A stretch of 64,000 nt of DNA from assembly GCF_016862575.1 (NCBI RefSeq), contig NZ_BONF01000008.1:372001-436000 (forward strand), written 5' to 3'. How positions within the stretch are numbered: position 1 is the stretch's first letter; the number at the start of each line of letters is the position of its first letter. Positions 25,829 through 34,464 of the stretch are shown here, piece by piece. Both the position numbers and the translations under genes were made by a program. The stretch is from Catellatospora bangladeshensis. Lineage in GTDB: Bacteria > Actinomycetota > Actinomycetes > Mycobacteriales > Micromonosporaceae. The notes beneath the pieces were generated by a model. It was not told the origin of the DNA and did no database searches. It saw only the letters and a list, made by a program, of their open reading frames with translations.

Positions 25829-26692
25829 TTACCGGATCCGTGTGAGAGTGACCTCCACCGACTGGCCGGTGTTGGAGGGGCCTGCGTAGACGCCCTTGAG
25901 CGGGGGCACGTCGCCGTAGTCGCGGCCGCGGCCGACGACCACGTGCCGCTCCCCGACGGGTACGCCGTTCGTCGGGTCGTACGCGCGCCAGTCCCCCGCC
26001 CACCACTCCACCCAGGCGTGGCTCTCGCCCGTCACCGGCTTGCCGAGGGGCGCGTTCGGGGTCGGGTGCAGGTAGCCGGAGACGTACCGGGCGGGCACGC
26101 CCATGGCCCGCAGCAGCGCCACCGACAGGTGCGACAGGTCCTGGCAGACGCCCTGCTTCTGCCGCCACACCTGCACCACCCCGGTGAGCACCCCGGTCGC
26201 GCCCGGCGTGTACGACACCTCCCGCCGCACCAGCTCGAACACGGCGAGCGCCGCCTCGTCCGGCCGGGCATGCCCGGCCCGCAGCGCCGCCGCCAGCCCG
26301 CCCAGCTCCTCGTCCAGCGCCGTACGCGGCGTCGGCAGCAGCAGCTCCTGCCACCGGTCGACGACGGCCGGCTCGGTCAGCTCCGCCCAGCCCGGCCCGT
26401 CGGCGCCGAGCGCGGCCGGTCCGGAGGTCTCCACGGTGCTGTCGGCGATCACCTCCAGCACCTCGTGCGGCACCTGCACGTCGAACGACGTCACCGTGGT
26501 GCCCCAGTAGTCCTGGTAGCGGTGGGTGCGCGCGGCCGGCCACACGGTGATCCTGTCGTCGAGCACGGTCTGCCGCGGCTCGGTGCTGGGCGACATCCGC
26601 GCCTCGTTGTACGACGACGCCACCGGCCCCCCGTACTGGAACCCCGTCCGGTGCCGGATCTGCACCCGCCACCCCGGCCCCGCGACGCTCAT
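25829..26692 (-). CDS. Transglutaminase-family protein (cysteine peptidase fold)
   Basis: This 287-residue protein has an N-terminal beta-rich bacterial transglutaminase-like domain (about residues 1-90) and a papain-like core with catalytic Cys183 (KQGVCQDLSH), His225 (ESHAWVEWW) and Asp239 (YDPTNG). It is the third gene of a conserved trio with the alpha-E and ATP-grasp proteins, which comparative genomics links to a peptide-forming or peptide-modifying pathway. Here it probably cleaves or transfers an amide made by the ATP-grasp partner. The start ATG 26692 has a strong GAAGGAGGAG ribosome site. It lies 10 nt after the alpha-E stop. Confidence 0.92.
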   Translation of the reverse strand: MSVAGPGWRVQIRHRTGFQYGGPVASSYNEARMSPSTEPRQTVLDDRITVWPAARTHRYQDYWGTTVTSFDVQVPHEVLEVIADSTVETSGPAALGADGPGWAELTEPAVVDRWQELLLPTPRTALDEELGGLAAALRAGHARPDEAALAVFELVRREVSYTPGATGVLTGVVQVWRQKQGVCQDLSHLSVALLRAMGVPARYVSGYLHPTPNAPLGKPVTGESHAWVEWWAGDWRAYDPTNGVPVGERHVVVGRGRDYGDVPPLKGVYAGPSNTGQSVEVTLTRIR

Positions 26693-26702
26693 GACTCCTC
26701 CT

Positions 26703-27656
26703 TCATGCGACGGCTCCGGCCTGCCAGTGCACGGCGGCGGTCTGGCGGAAGTAGCGGGCCGAGACCGCGTCGTTGACCTGGGAGCAGGTGCGCTCCAGGC
26801 CGGACAGCACCGGGCCGAGATCGGCCAGCAGCTCGTCCGAGGAGCGGTACGCCAGGTCGGTGCGGGCGCGGCCGAGGATGCGCTGCGCGTCGGTGCCGAC
26901 GCCGACCCGCCCGGCGCGCCCCGCGCCCGCGGCGGGCTCCAGCTCGGCCAGGCACGACTCGGCGATGACCAGCGCGGCCAGGATCGACCTGGGGAAAAGC
27001 CGGTCGAGCAGCAGGAACTCGGCGGCGTGCCGGTCGCTGAGCGAGCCGCGGTAGGTGCGCAGGTAGGTCTCCCAGGCCCCGCACGAGCGCAGCAGGGTGA
27101 GCCAGCTCGGGATGCTGCCCCCGGCGCGGCTGTGCGTGGACAGCAGCCGGGCCGTCATGTCGACCCGTTCCACGCTGCGCCCGAGCACCAGGAACAGCCA
27201 GCCCTCGTCGCGGCTCATGGTGGCGTCGGCGAGCCCGGCCAGCACCGAGCAGCGCTCACGCACCCAGGTGAAGAAGCGGTGCACGCCACCCTCCTCGATG
27301 CGGCGGCGGGATCCGGCCAGGCCGAGCCAGGTGGTGTTGAGGCACTCCCACATCTCCGCGCTGACCGTCTCGCGCGCGCCGCGGGCGTTCTCCCGGGCGG
27401 CGGCCAGCGCGCCCAGCACCGAGCTGGTGCTGGTCAGGTCGAGGCCGAGCCGTTCGACGACGCCGGGCAGGCTGGCCCCCTCCTCGCTCACGGGCAGGCC
27501 CATGACGCCGAGCAGGGAGCGGCAGGCCTGCTCCTCGTCGGTCCACGGGTCCTGCAGCATCCGGTGCAGGTGCACGTCGAGGATGCGCGCGGTGTCCTCG
27601 GCGCGCTCGACGTAGCGGCCGATCCAGTAGAGCGACTCGGCGATGCGGCTCAGCAT
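26703..27656 (-). CDS. Alpha-E domain protein (DUF403)
   Basis: This 317-residue, almost entirely helical protein is of the alpha-E family, named for a conserved Glu. The N-terminus MLSRIAESLYWIGRYVERAEDTAR is the family signature, followed by LFLVLGRSVERVDMTARLL and a helical C-terminal half. The molecular role is unknown; it always accompanies the circularly permuted ATP-grasp and transglutaminase proteins. The start ATG 27656 has GGGAGGA 4 nt upstream and overlaps the end of the ATP-grasp gene by 7 nt, implying translational coupling. Confidence 0.93.
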   Translation of the reverse strand: MLSRIAESLYWIGRYVERAEDTARILDVHLHRMLQDPWTDEEQACRSLLGVMGLPVSEEGASLPGVVERLGLDLTSTSSVLGALAAARENARGARETVSAEMWECLNTTWLGLAGSRRRIEEGGVHRFFTWVRERCSVLAGLADATMSRDEGWLFLVLGRSVERVDMTARLLSTHSRAGGSIPSWLTLLRSCGAWETYLRTYRGSLSDRHAAEFLLLDRLFPRSILAALVIAESCLAELEPAAGAGRAGRVGVGTDAQRILGRARTDLAYRSSDELLADLGPVLSGLERTCSQVNDAVSARYFRQTAAVHWQAGAVA

Positions 27657-29245
27657 GCCGTCCTCCCGTCTGCTCGTGCCTGCTGCTGCTGTTGCTGCTG
27701 CTGGTTGCCGGACTGGCCGGGACCGGGGTCGGGGCGGCGCGGCGACGGGATCACGGCGACCCCGTCCGGCCCGTCCCAGGCGGCGGGGTCGTACCAGTCC
27801 TCGGCGGGTGCGCCGGGTTCGGTGAGCACCCAGGTGTCCTTGGAGCCGCCGCCCTGGCTGGAGTTGACGACCAGGGCGCCCTCCGGCAGCGCGACCCGGG
27901 TGAGCCCGCCGGGCAGCACCCGCACCTGGCTGCCGTCGTTGACCGCGAACGGCCGCAGGTCGACGTGCCGGGGGCGGAGCCGGTCCTCGATCAGGGTGGG
28001 CACCATGGACAGCTTCACCTCGCGCTGGGCGATCCAGCCGCGCGGGTCGAGCACGATGCGCTGGCGTACGTGTTCCAGCTGCTCGTCGGTGGCCTGCGAG
28101 CCGATGACGATGCCCGCCCCGCCAGAGCCGTCCACCGGCTTGAGCACCAGCTCGTCCAGGCGGCCCAGCACGTGGGTGCGCACGTCGGGGTCGTCGAGGC
28201 GGTAGGTCTCCACGTTGGGCAGGATCGGCTCCTCGCCCAGGTAGTAGCGGATCAGGTCGGGCACGTACGTGTAGAGCAGCTTGTCGTCGGCGACGCCGTT
28301 GCCGACCGCGTTGGCGATGGTGACGCTGCCCGCGCGGGCGGCGTTGAGCAGGCCCGCGCAGCCGAGCATCGAGTCGGCCCGGAAGTGCACGGGGTCGAGG
28401 AACTCGTCGTCGATGCGCCGGTAGATGACGTCGACCCGCTGCTCCCCGGCGGTGGTGCGCATGGCCACCTCGTTGCCCGCGCACACCAGGTCGCGCCCCT
28501 CGACCAGCTCGACGCCCATCTCCCGGGCCAGCAGCGCGTGCTCGAAGTAAGCGGCGTTGTGCACTCCAGGTGTCAGTACCACGATGGTGGGGTCGTCCAC
28601 TCCGGCCGGGGCCGCGGCCCGCAGGGCCTGCAGGAGCATGCCGGGGTACGACTCGACGGGGCGCACCCGGGTCGCGGTGAACGCCTCGGGCAGCGCGTGG
28701 GCCATGGCGCGCCGGTTCTCCATCACGTAGCTCACCCCGGACGGGGTGCGCACGTTGTCCTCCAGCACCCGGAACTCGCCCGCCTCGTCGCGGATCAGGT
28801 CGACCCCGGCGACGTGCACGCGCACCCCGTTCGGCGGCACGATGCCGGCCGCCTCGCGGTGGAAGTGGGCGCTGGTCACGATGAGCCGCCGGGGCACGAT
28901 CCCGTCGGCGAGCACCGCGCCCTCGCCGTAGACGTCGGCCAGGAACGCCTCCAGCGCGCGTACCCGCTGCCCGACCCCGGCCTCGACGTGCCGCCACTGG
29001 TCGGCGGCGATGATGCGGGGCACGATGTCCAGCGGGAACGGCCGCTCCACGCCCTTGAGCGCGAAGGTGATGCCCTGGTCGAGGAAGGCTCTGGCCAGCA
29101 CGTCGGCGCGGACCCGCAGCTCGCCGCCGGCCAGCGGCCACAGCGTCGCGTGCAGCGCCTCGTAGGTGGACCGGGGCTGGTCGGGCACGCCGAACATCTC
29201 GTCCCAGCCGGGACCGAGCGGGTAGTCCTCGAAAAGGTCCGCCAT
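27650..29245 (-). CDS. Circularly permuted ATP-grasp protein (type 2)
   Basis: This 531-residue protein belongs to the circularly permuted ATP-grasp family (former DUF404/DUF407), predicted amide- or peptide-bond-forming ligases. Recognisable blocks include VLEDNVRTPSGVSYVMENR, NAVGNGVADDKLLYTYVP, LVLKPVDGSGGAGIVIGS and VVNSSQGGGSKDTWVL, which supply nucleotide and metal contacts. It leads the ATP-grasp / alpha-E / transglutaminase operon. The C-terminus ends in a Pro/Gly tail with eight consecutive glutamines encoded by a CAG-rich microsatellite. The substrates joined are unknown. Confidence 0.93.
   Translation of the reverse strand: MADLFEDYPLGPGWDEMFGVPDQPRSTYEALHATLWPLAGGELRVRADVLARAFLDQGITFALKGVERPFPLDIVPRIIAADQWRHVEAGVGQRVRALEAFLADVYGEGAVLADGIVPRRLIVTSAHFHREAAGIVPPNGVRVHVAGVDLIRDEAGEFRVLEDNVRTPSGVSYVMENRRAMAHALPEAFTATRVRPVESYPGMLLQALRAAAPAGVDDPTIVVLTPGVHNAAYFEHALLAREMGVELVEGRDLVCAGNEVAMRTTAGEQRVDVIYRRIDDEFLDPVHFRADSMLGCAGLLNAARAGSVTIANAVGNGVADDKLLYTYVPDLIRYYLGEEPILPNVETYRLDDPDVRTHVLGRLDELVLKPVDGSGGAGIVIGSQATDEQLEHVRQRIVLDPRGWIAQREVKLSMVPTLIEDRLRPRHVDLRPFAVNDGSQVRVLPGGLTRVALPEGALVVNSSQGGGSKDTWVLTEPGAPAEDWYDPAAWDGPDGVAVIPSPRRPDPGPGQSGNQQQQQQQQARADGRTAC
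27680..27703 (-). repeat. CAG/CAA microsatellite encoding eight glutamines
   Basis: Eight consecutive glutamine codons (seven CAG, one CAA) lie near the 3' end of the ATP-grasp gene, immediately before the overlap with the alpha-E gene. Slippage here could change tail length or, if not in multiples of three, disturb coupling to the next gene. Confidence 0.85.
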
Positions 29246-29296
29246 GTCCCGAAGCTACGCGTAAAGCGTTGCGGGCGCGTAAACGATGTGAGATGT

Positions 29297-29331
29297 GGGA
29301 CGCCCGTCCCATGTGGAGAGACGGGCGTCCC
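29297..29331 (-). terminator. Hairpin terminator after lpdA
   Basis: The 12-bp perfect arms GGGACGCCCGTC (29297-29308) and GACGGGCGTCCC (29320-29331) lie 7 bp past the lpdA stop on the minus strand. There is no strong T-tract, as is usual for actinobacterial hairpin terminators. Confidence 0.7.
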
Positions 29332-29337
29332 GCGCGG

Positions 29338-30741
29338 CTACTCCAGCTCGTGCTGCATCAGCTGGCGGGCGGCCTCGGCGAGGCTGCCGGTCAGCGACGG
29401 GTAGATGGTGATGGTGTGGGCGAGCTGGTTCACCGTCATGTGGTTCTCCACCGCCATGGTGATCGGCATGATCAGCTCGCTGGCGCGCGGCGCGACGACC
29501 ACGCCGCCGACCACGATGCCGCTGGCGGGGCGGCAGAACAGCTTCACGAAGCCGTCGTCCAGCCCGGCCATCTTGGCGCGCGCGTTGCCGGCCAGCGGCA
29601 GCATCACCTGGCGCGCCGGGACCTTGCCGCTGTCCACGTCGGCCTGGGACACGCCGACCGTGGCCAGCTCGGGGTCGGTGAACACGTTCGCGGCGACGGT
29701 GCGCAGCCGCAGCGGCGCCACCGCCTCGCCCAGCGCGTGCCACATCGCGATCCGGCCCTGCATCGCCGCGACGCTGGCCAGCGGCAGCACGCCGGTGCAG
29801 TCGCCCGCCGCGTAGACGCCGGGCACGTTGGTGCGCGAGACCCGGTCCACGGTGACGTAGCCGCCGGGGCCGACGGCCACGCCGTACTCGGTCAGGCCGA
29901 GGTCGGCGGTGTTCGGGATGGAGCCGACCGCCATCAGCGCGTGCGAGCCGGTGACGACCCGGCCGTCGGCGAGGGTGACCTCGACGCCGTCGCCGATCCG
30001 CTTGACCGCGTCGGCGCGGGAGTTGTTCAGGATGGTCATGCCGCGGGCCCGGAAGACCCGCTCGATCGCCATCGCGGCGTCGGCGTCCTCGTGCGGCATG
30101 ACCCGGTCGCGGGACGAGACCAGCGTCACCGGGATGCCCATCGCCAGGTACGCCGAGGCGAACTCGGCGCCGGTGACGCCGGAGCCGATCACGATCAGGT
30201 GCTCGGGCAGCTTGGGCAGGTCGTACACCTGGCGCCAGGTCAGGATGCGCTCGCCGTCGGGGACGGCGGTGGGCAGCCGCCGGGGCGTGGCGCCGGTGGC
30301 GATCAGGACCGTGCCGGCGTCGATGGCGTACTCGCCGTCGCCCTCGTCGGGGCGCACGCGCACCCGGTGGGTGTGCCCGAGCGTGTCCTCGCCCAGCCGG
30401 GCCGTGCCCTTGACCAGGGTCACCCCGGCCTTGACCAGCTTGGCGTGGATGTCGCCCGACTGGGCCAGGGCCAGCCGCTTCACCCGGCTGTGCACGGCGG
30501 GGCCGTCCACGGTGATGGCCTCCAGCCCGTCGGAGTGGATCCCGAACTCCTCGGTGTCGCGGTAGTTCGTCACCACGTCCGAGCTGGCGATGAAGGTCTT
30601 GGACGGGACGCAGTCGTGCAGAACGCAGGCGCCGCCGGCGCCGTCTGCCTCGACGACCGTGACGTCCGCGTCGAGCTGCGCGGCGACCAGCGCCGCCTCG
30701 TATCCGGCGGGTCCGCCACCGATGATCACAATCCGGCTCAC
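29338..30741 (-). CDS. lpdA: NAD(P)H-quinone reductase of the LpdA type (flavoprotein disulfide reductase family)
   Basis: This 467-residue FAD enzyme has the FAD-binding GGGPAGYEAAL, a CVLHDC pair at residues 39-44, NAD-binding GSGVTGAEFASAY and the FAD motif VYAAGDCTG. The C-terminal position that is His in HPT-type lipoamide dehydrogenases is Tyr447 here (TIYPSLTGSLAEA), so it is unlikely to be a true lipoamide dehydrogenase. The mycobacterial homologue LpdA (Rv3303c) reduces quinones with NAD(P)H. The start GTG 30741 matches the family start and has AAGAAT 6 nt upstream as a possible leaderless -10 box. It is transcribed divergently from the gamma-glutamylcyclotransferase-like gene. Confidence 0.92.
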   Translation of the reverse strand: MSRIVIIGGGPAGYEAALVAAQLDADVTVVEADGAGGACVLHDCVPSKTFIASSDVVTNYRDTEEFGIHSDGLEAITVDGPAVHSRVKRLALAQSGDIHAKLVKAGVTLVKGTARLGEDTLGHTHRVRVRPDEGDGEYAIDAGTVLIATGATPRRLPTAVPDGERILTWRQVYDLPKLPEHLIVIGSGVTGAEFASAYLAMGIPVTLVSSRDRVMPHEDADAAMAIERVFRARGMTILNNSRADAVKRIGDGVEVTLADGRVVTGSHALMAVGSIPNTADLGLTEYGVAVGPGGYVTVDRVSRTNVPGVYAAGDCTGVLPLASVAAMQGRIAMWHALGEAVAPLRLRTVAANVFTDPELATVGVSQADVDSGKVPARQVMLPLAGNARAKMAGLDDGFVKLFCRPASGIVVGGVVVAPRASELIMPITMAVENHMTVNQLAHTITIYPSLTGSLAEAARQLMQHELE

Positions 30742-30874
30742 GGTGCCATTCTTCCCTACGCGGCAAGTCACGCAGCGTCGGATGCGAGCGCGATCACGCT
30801 CACGCTGCGTGCCGATAAAGACACCGAGTGGTCCGACACGCACGGGCGTATTCTCAGCAAGCGGTCCGGGCGGC

Positions 30875-30880
30875 TATCGT
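30875..30880 (+). promoter_or_regulatory. Leaderless -10 box for the gamma-glutamylcyclotransferase-like gene
   Basis: TATCGT lies 7 nt before GTG 30888. Confidence 0.45.
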
Positions 30881-30887
30881 CATCGCC

Positions 30888-31343
30888 GTGCGTCATTACG
30901 CAGCGTACGGCTCGAACCTGGACCCTGCCCGCATGCGGGCATACTGTCCGCACTCGCCCATGGTCGGGACCGGCTGGCTCGAAGACTGGCGGCTGACCTT
31001 CGCGGGCGAAGACGAGGTCGGCTGGGAGGGTGCCGTCACCACGATCGTCGAATCGCCGGGCGACCGGGTCTTCGTCGCGCTGTACGACGTGCACCCGTGG
31101 GACGAGGCGGCGCTCGACGAGGTCGAGGGCGCCAACGCGGGCACCTACACCAAGCTGCACCTGCGCGTCGCCACGCTCGACGGCAGCGCGCTGGCCTGGG
31201 TGTACGTCTTCCACGGGTACGAGGGCGGCCTGCCGACCGCGTGGTACCTGTCGGAGATCGCGAACGCGGCGGAGAAGGCGGGCGCCCCCGACGACTACGT
31301 CGCGGCCCTGCGCGCCCGCCCCACCCGCACGGTGCGTCCCTAG
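30888..31343 (+). CDS. Gamma-glutamylcyclotransferase (AIG2-like) family protein
   Basis: This 151-residue protein has the cyclotransferase signature YGSNLDPARM at residues 7-16, followed by a compact beta-barrel with GDRVFVALYDVHPWDEAALDEVEGA. The family releases 5-oxoproline from gamma-glutamyl amino groups. Actinobacteria use mycothiol rather than glutathione, so the physiological substrate is uncertain. The start GTG 30888 is chosen because the fold begins there (RHYAAYGSN) and a TATCGT box precedes it; the frame upstream is not part of the domain. Its stop overlaps the convergent GNAT gene stop by 4 nt. Confidence 0.85.
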   Translation: MRHYAAYGSNLDPARMRAYCPHSPMVGTGWLEDWRLTFAGEDEVGWEGAVTTIVESPGDRVFVALYDVHPWDEAALDEVEGANAGTYTKLHLRVATLDGSALAWVYVFHGYEGGLPTAWYLSEIANAAEKAGAPDDYVAALRARPTRTVRP

Positions 31344-32266
31344 CCCAGCGCGGGCCGCTCGTAGATGTTCGCCCGGTACGCCGGGCGCATCCCCACGCCC
31401 GTGTACAGCTTGATCGCCTCGGTCGGGTTGGCCAGGTCCACGCCCAGCCCCACCGAGGTCCGGCCGTTGGCGGCGTAGCGGTCGAACGCGGCGGCCAGCA
31501 GCGCCCGGCCCACCCCGCGCTTGCGGAACTCCGAGCGCACCGCGAGGTGCTTCACCCAGCCCTCGCCGTGCACGTCGCTCTGCTCCGATGACTGCAGGAT
31601 GCCCGCCAGGACGCCGTCCACCTCGGCGACGAACCACTCGTCCAGCCGCACCCGGTGCCCCTCCAGGAAGCGCTCGCGCCACCGCTCGTAGCTGGTCGGC
31701 TGGTAGTCCGGCGTGTCCCGGAACGCGGTGTCGAGCACCGCGAAGAACTCCGGCATCTCCTCCTCGCGGACCGGCCGCACCGTCACGTCCGGCACCGGCG
31801 CGGTCGCCGGCGCGGGCAGGTCCAGCTGCATGCGGGCGTACTGCTTCACGAACGTGAAGCCCGCCGCGGTCAGCGAGTCGATCCAGTACTGCTCGGCGGG
31901 GATCGCGCCCGCGCGCACGGTGCCCTCGCCCCGCTCCTCCGCGCGCCGCTGCGCCGCAGCCAGGATCCGGGCCAGCAGTGGCCGCATCGCCGGGCGGCCG
32001 CCCTCCGGGTGTACGTACACCTCCAGGAACTCGCGCGGGCCGCCCGCGCCGTCCTCCAGGTACGCCCAGCCCGCGATCGCGCCCGTAGCGTCCACCGCGA
32101 CCTCGGTGTACGGCCCTGCCAGCGCCTCGGCCACGTCCTCCGGCGCGAAGTCGGCGAACCCGACCGCGCTCATGTCACTGGCGTGCACCAGCGCCAGCAG
32201 GTCGTCGGCATCCGCCGGGCTCGTGGCCCGGAACGCCCATCCAGCGGGCAGCTCATCGTTCGTCAC
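31340..32266 (-). CDS. Tandem GNAT acetyltransferase
   Basis: This 308-residue protein has two GNAT folds. The N-terminal one (about residues 1-150) is degenerate. The C-terminal one (about 160-305) has the acetyl-CoA loop VRSEFRKRGVGRALL and VDLANPTEAIKLYTGVGMRP. The two-domain layout recalls mycothiol synthase (MshD), but the substrate cannot be assigned and MshD identity is not claimed. The start GTG 32266 has CAGGAT 6 nt upstream. It ends in a 4-nt convergent overlap with the cyclotransferase gene. Confidence 0.85.
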   Translation of the reverse strand: MTNDELPAGWAFRATSPADADDLLALVHASDMSAVGFADFAPEDVAEALAGPYTEVAVDATGAIAGWAYLEDGAGGPREFLEVYVHPEGGRPAMRPLLARILAAAQRRAEERGEGTVRAGAIPAEQYWIDSLTAAGFTFVKQYARMQLDLPAPATAPVPDVTVRPVREEEMPEFFAVLDTAFRDTPDYQPTSYERWRERFLEGHRVRLDEWFVAEVDGVLAGILQSSEQSDVHGEGWVKHLAVRSEFRKRGVGRALLAAAFDRYAANGRTSVGLGVDLANPTEAIKLYTGVGMRPAYRANIYERPALG

Positions 32267-32323
32267 GCCGCCATCCTGGCAACCGCCCCGCCGATCGGCA
32301 GCCCATTTACCCGCCCGCGCAGG

Positions 32324-33088
32324 TCAGGAGCGGCGGGGGAAGACCGTGCGGGCGGTGTCCTTGAGGAGGGTGACCAGCTCGCCGCGTTCGGCGGGGGTGA
32401 AGCGCTGGACCGCCTGGCCGCCGACCCGGTCGGCGACGGCGTCCGCCCAGGCCCGGCGGCGCAGCAGCGGGGCGACCGGCGGGTACGGCGGCTGCCAGCC
32501 GAACGCGACCGCGGCCGCCTCCCCCTCCGGCCCGGCGACCAGCGCCTGCACCGGGCTCAGCCCGCAGGCCCGGACGCCGAGCAGCAGCGCCCCGGCCCGG
32601 TGCTCGCGCAGCAGGTGCAGCGCGACCGCGGCGCGGGCGCCGGGGCCGTCGCCGGGCACCGGCATGGCCCGCCAGGCGGCGAACAGCGGCAGGCCGGACC
32701 CGTCGGCGGCGAGCACCGCCTTCTCGGTCAGCTCGACCAGCCGGTCCACGCGCGGGACGTCGTCCAGGTGCTCGGTGCCCCAGCGGCAGCACTCGGCCAG
32801 CATGTGCGCGGCGACCTCGCGCGGGGACAGGGCGCGGCGCGCGGCGTCCCAGCCGTCGCGTACGGCGTCCGGCGCGATGAGGCCCAGGGCGGCGGCGACG
32901 GTGTCGGGGCGTACGTCGCCCAGCGCGCCGCCCCGGCCGGCCACGTAGCAGGCCCAGCCGGTCAGGCCGAGTTCGCGGGCGCGGCGCAGGGTGCGGGGGC
33001 ATTCCAGGAACGCGCCGCCGAGCCGGTTCACCGCGCTCGCCGCCATCGCCGCGGTCTGCGTGGCGGTCGCCGTCAACGGGGGTGTCAC
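32324..33088 (-). CDS. SCO6745-family protein, function unknown
   Basis: This 254-residue, Ala-rich helical protein resembles the actinobacterial SCO6745 family. Conserved-looking features are the N-terminal helix with AVNRLGGAFLECP, GWACYVAGRGGALGDV, and a C-terminal part with AFGWQPPYPPVAPLLRRRAW. No catalytic motif is evident. The start GTG 33088 has CACAAT 6 nt upstream, a leaderless-type arrangement, and is divergent from the exonuclease gene with 85 nt between starts. Confidence 0.7.
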   Translation of the reverse strand: MTPPLTATATQTAAMAASAVNRLGGAFLECPRTLRRARELGLTGWACYVAGRGGALGDVRPDTVAAALGLIAPDAVRDGWDAARRALSPREVAAHMLAECCRWGTEHLDDVPRVDRLVELTEKAVLAADGSGLPLFAAWRAMPVPGDGPGARAAVALHLLREHRAGALLLGVRACGLSPVQALVAGPEGEAAAVAFGWQPPYPPVAPLLRRRAWADAVADRVGGQAVQRFTPAERGELVTLLKDTARTVFPRRS

Positions 33089-33161
33089 ATGTGGATTGTG
33101 CCGGTGCCGAGCGCCCGGCGGCAGCCCCGGAAAACGCGTGCGCGTCCGGGCGGGTCATCCC

Positions 33162-33167
33162 TACCCT
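33162..33167 (+). promoter_or_regulatory. Leaderless -10 box for the exonuclease gene
   Basis: TACCCT lies 6 nt before ATG 33174. Confidence 0.45.
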
Positions 33168-33173
33168 TGCCGC

Positions 33174-33746
33174 ATGCGTGCGGACATGTACTTCTCGGTG
33201 GACGTCGAAGCCGACGGGCCCATCCCGGGGCCGTACTCGATGCTCAGTTTCGGGGCGGTGGCCGCGGGGACCATGGCCGGCTCGTTCACCCCGGCGGGGC
33301 CGCGTCCCGCGACGTTCTATCGGGAGCTGCGGCCCATCAGCGACGAGTTCGTGCCGGCCGCGCTGGCGGTGTCCGGGCTGGACCGCGACGTGCTGGCCCG
33401 GGAGGGGACCGACCCGGCGGTCGCGATGCGCGAGTTCAGCCGGTGGGTGGCCGAGACCGCGGGCGACGCGCGGCCGGTGTTCGTGGCGTACCCGGCGAGC
33501 TTCGACTGGATGTTCGTGTACTGGTACCTGATCCGCTTCACCGGCGCGAGCGTGTTCGGGCACTCCGGCTGCCTGGACGTGAAGACGGCGTACGCGATCC
33601 GGGCGGGGGTGCCGTTCGGCCGGGCGCACAAGCGGGCGATGCCGAGGCACCTGCTGTCCACCCGGCCGCACACCCACCACGCCCTGGACGACGCGGCCGA
33701 GCAGGCCGACCTGTTCGCGAACCTGATGACCTGGGACGGCAGCTAG
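33174..33746 (+). CDS. DEDDh-type 3'-5' exonuclease
   Basis: This 190-residue protein carries the four acidic residues and histidine of the DEDDh exonuclease fold: FSVDVEADG (motif I, Asp and Glu), AYPASFDWMF (motif II Asp) and HHALDDAAEQADL (motif III, His and Asp). Two Mg2+ ions held by these residues would support 3'-5' hydrolysis of DNA or RNA. No extra domain indicates the substrate. The start ATG 33174 follows a TACCCT box by 6 nt. Its stop overlaps the convergent metallo-hydrolase gene by 4 nt. Confidence 0.87.
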   Translation: MRADMYFSVDVEADGPIPGPYSMLSFGAVAAGTMAGSFTPAGPRPATFYRELRPISDEFVPAALAVSGLDRDVLAREGTDPAVAMREFSRWVAETAGDARPVFVAYPASFDWMFVYWYLIRFTGASVFGHSGCLDVKTAYAIRAGVPFGRAHKRAMPRHLLSTRPHTHHALDDAAEQADLFANLMTWDGS

Positions 33747-34381
33747 ACCTCCACGGTGGACCCGGCGGCCAGACGCGCGTACTCGGCGCCGGAGCGGGCC
33801 GTCATGTGCGCGTCGGTCAGCGCCAGGCCCTGCTCGTTGAACAGGCAGTCGTGCAGGGCGTACGCCCGCTGCGGCCGGACCGCCCGGACGAAGTCGATCG
33901 ACTCGGCCAGCTTCAGCCACGGCCCGGAGACCGGCACGAACAGCGTCTCCACCCGCGCCCCCTCGGGCACGTCGAACGAGTCGCCGGGGTGGTAGAGCGT
34001 CTCGTTGATCAGGAACCCCAGGTTCGCCACCCGCGGGATGTCCGGGTGGATCACGGCGTGCAGCCCGCCATACGCCTTGACCAGCAGGTTCGCGGCGGTG
34101 AACGCGTGCCCGGAGGTGACCGGCACCGCGGCGCCCGCCCACTGCGCGGAGAACTTGTCCACCACGTCGGGGTGGGCGTAGATCTGGATCGACGGGCGCT
34201 TGGCCAGCGCGTCTACCAGCTGGTCGGCGTCCACATGGTCGGCGTGCTCGTGGGTGAGCAGCACCGCGTCGGCTCCGTCGAGGGCACGCTCGGACTCGCT
34301 CCACACCCCGGGATCGATCACCACCACCGCGTCGTCGTGCTCGATCCGCAGGCACGAGTGGGAGTACTTCGTCACCCGCAT
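33743..34381 (-). CDS. MBL-fold metal-dependent hydrolase (UlaG/YycJ-like)
   Basis: This 212-residue metallo-beta-lactamase-fold protein has the metal site THEHADHVD near residues 43-51, the second ligand region YHPGDSFDVP and a terminal ALHDCLFNEQG histidine. The N-terminus MRVTKYSHSCLRIE is typical of the small UlaG-like subgroup, many of which act on phosphoester or lactone substrates. The exact substrate is unknown. It starts at ATG 34381 after a GAAAAGGGGG stretch, divergent from the DUF4349 lipoprotein gene. Confidence 0.88.
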   Translation of the reverse strand: MRVTKYSHSCLRIEHDDAVVVIDPGVWSESERALDGADAVLLTHEHADHVDADQLVDALAKRPSIQIYAHPDVVDKFSAQWAGAAVPVTSGHAFTAANLLVKAYGGLHAVIHPDIPRVANLGFLINETLYHPGDSFDVPEGARVETLFVPVSGPWLKLAESIDFVRAVRPQRAYALHDCLFNEQGLALTDAHMTARSGAEYARLAAGSTVEV

Positions 34382-34464
34382 CGGGAGGCCCCCTTTTCAC
34401 GTCGCTCGATTTCGTGGCCCGAATGTCGTCCTTCCGTGACCAGTCTGCCGGAACCTGAGGTGTC

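Noticed and set aside
27680-27703. Sequencing artefact in the polyglutamine stretch
   Set aside because: Both adjoining reading frames stay open and the overlap with the next gene is natural, so the repeat is likely real.
31340-32266. Mycothiol synthase (MshD)
   Set aside because: The tandem GNAT layout is similar, but I cannot confirm specific MshD residues, so only a GNAT call is made.
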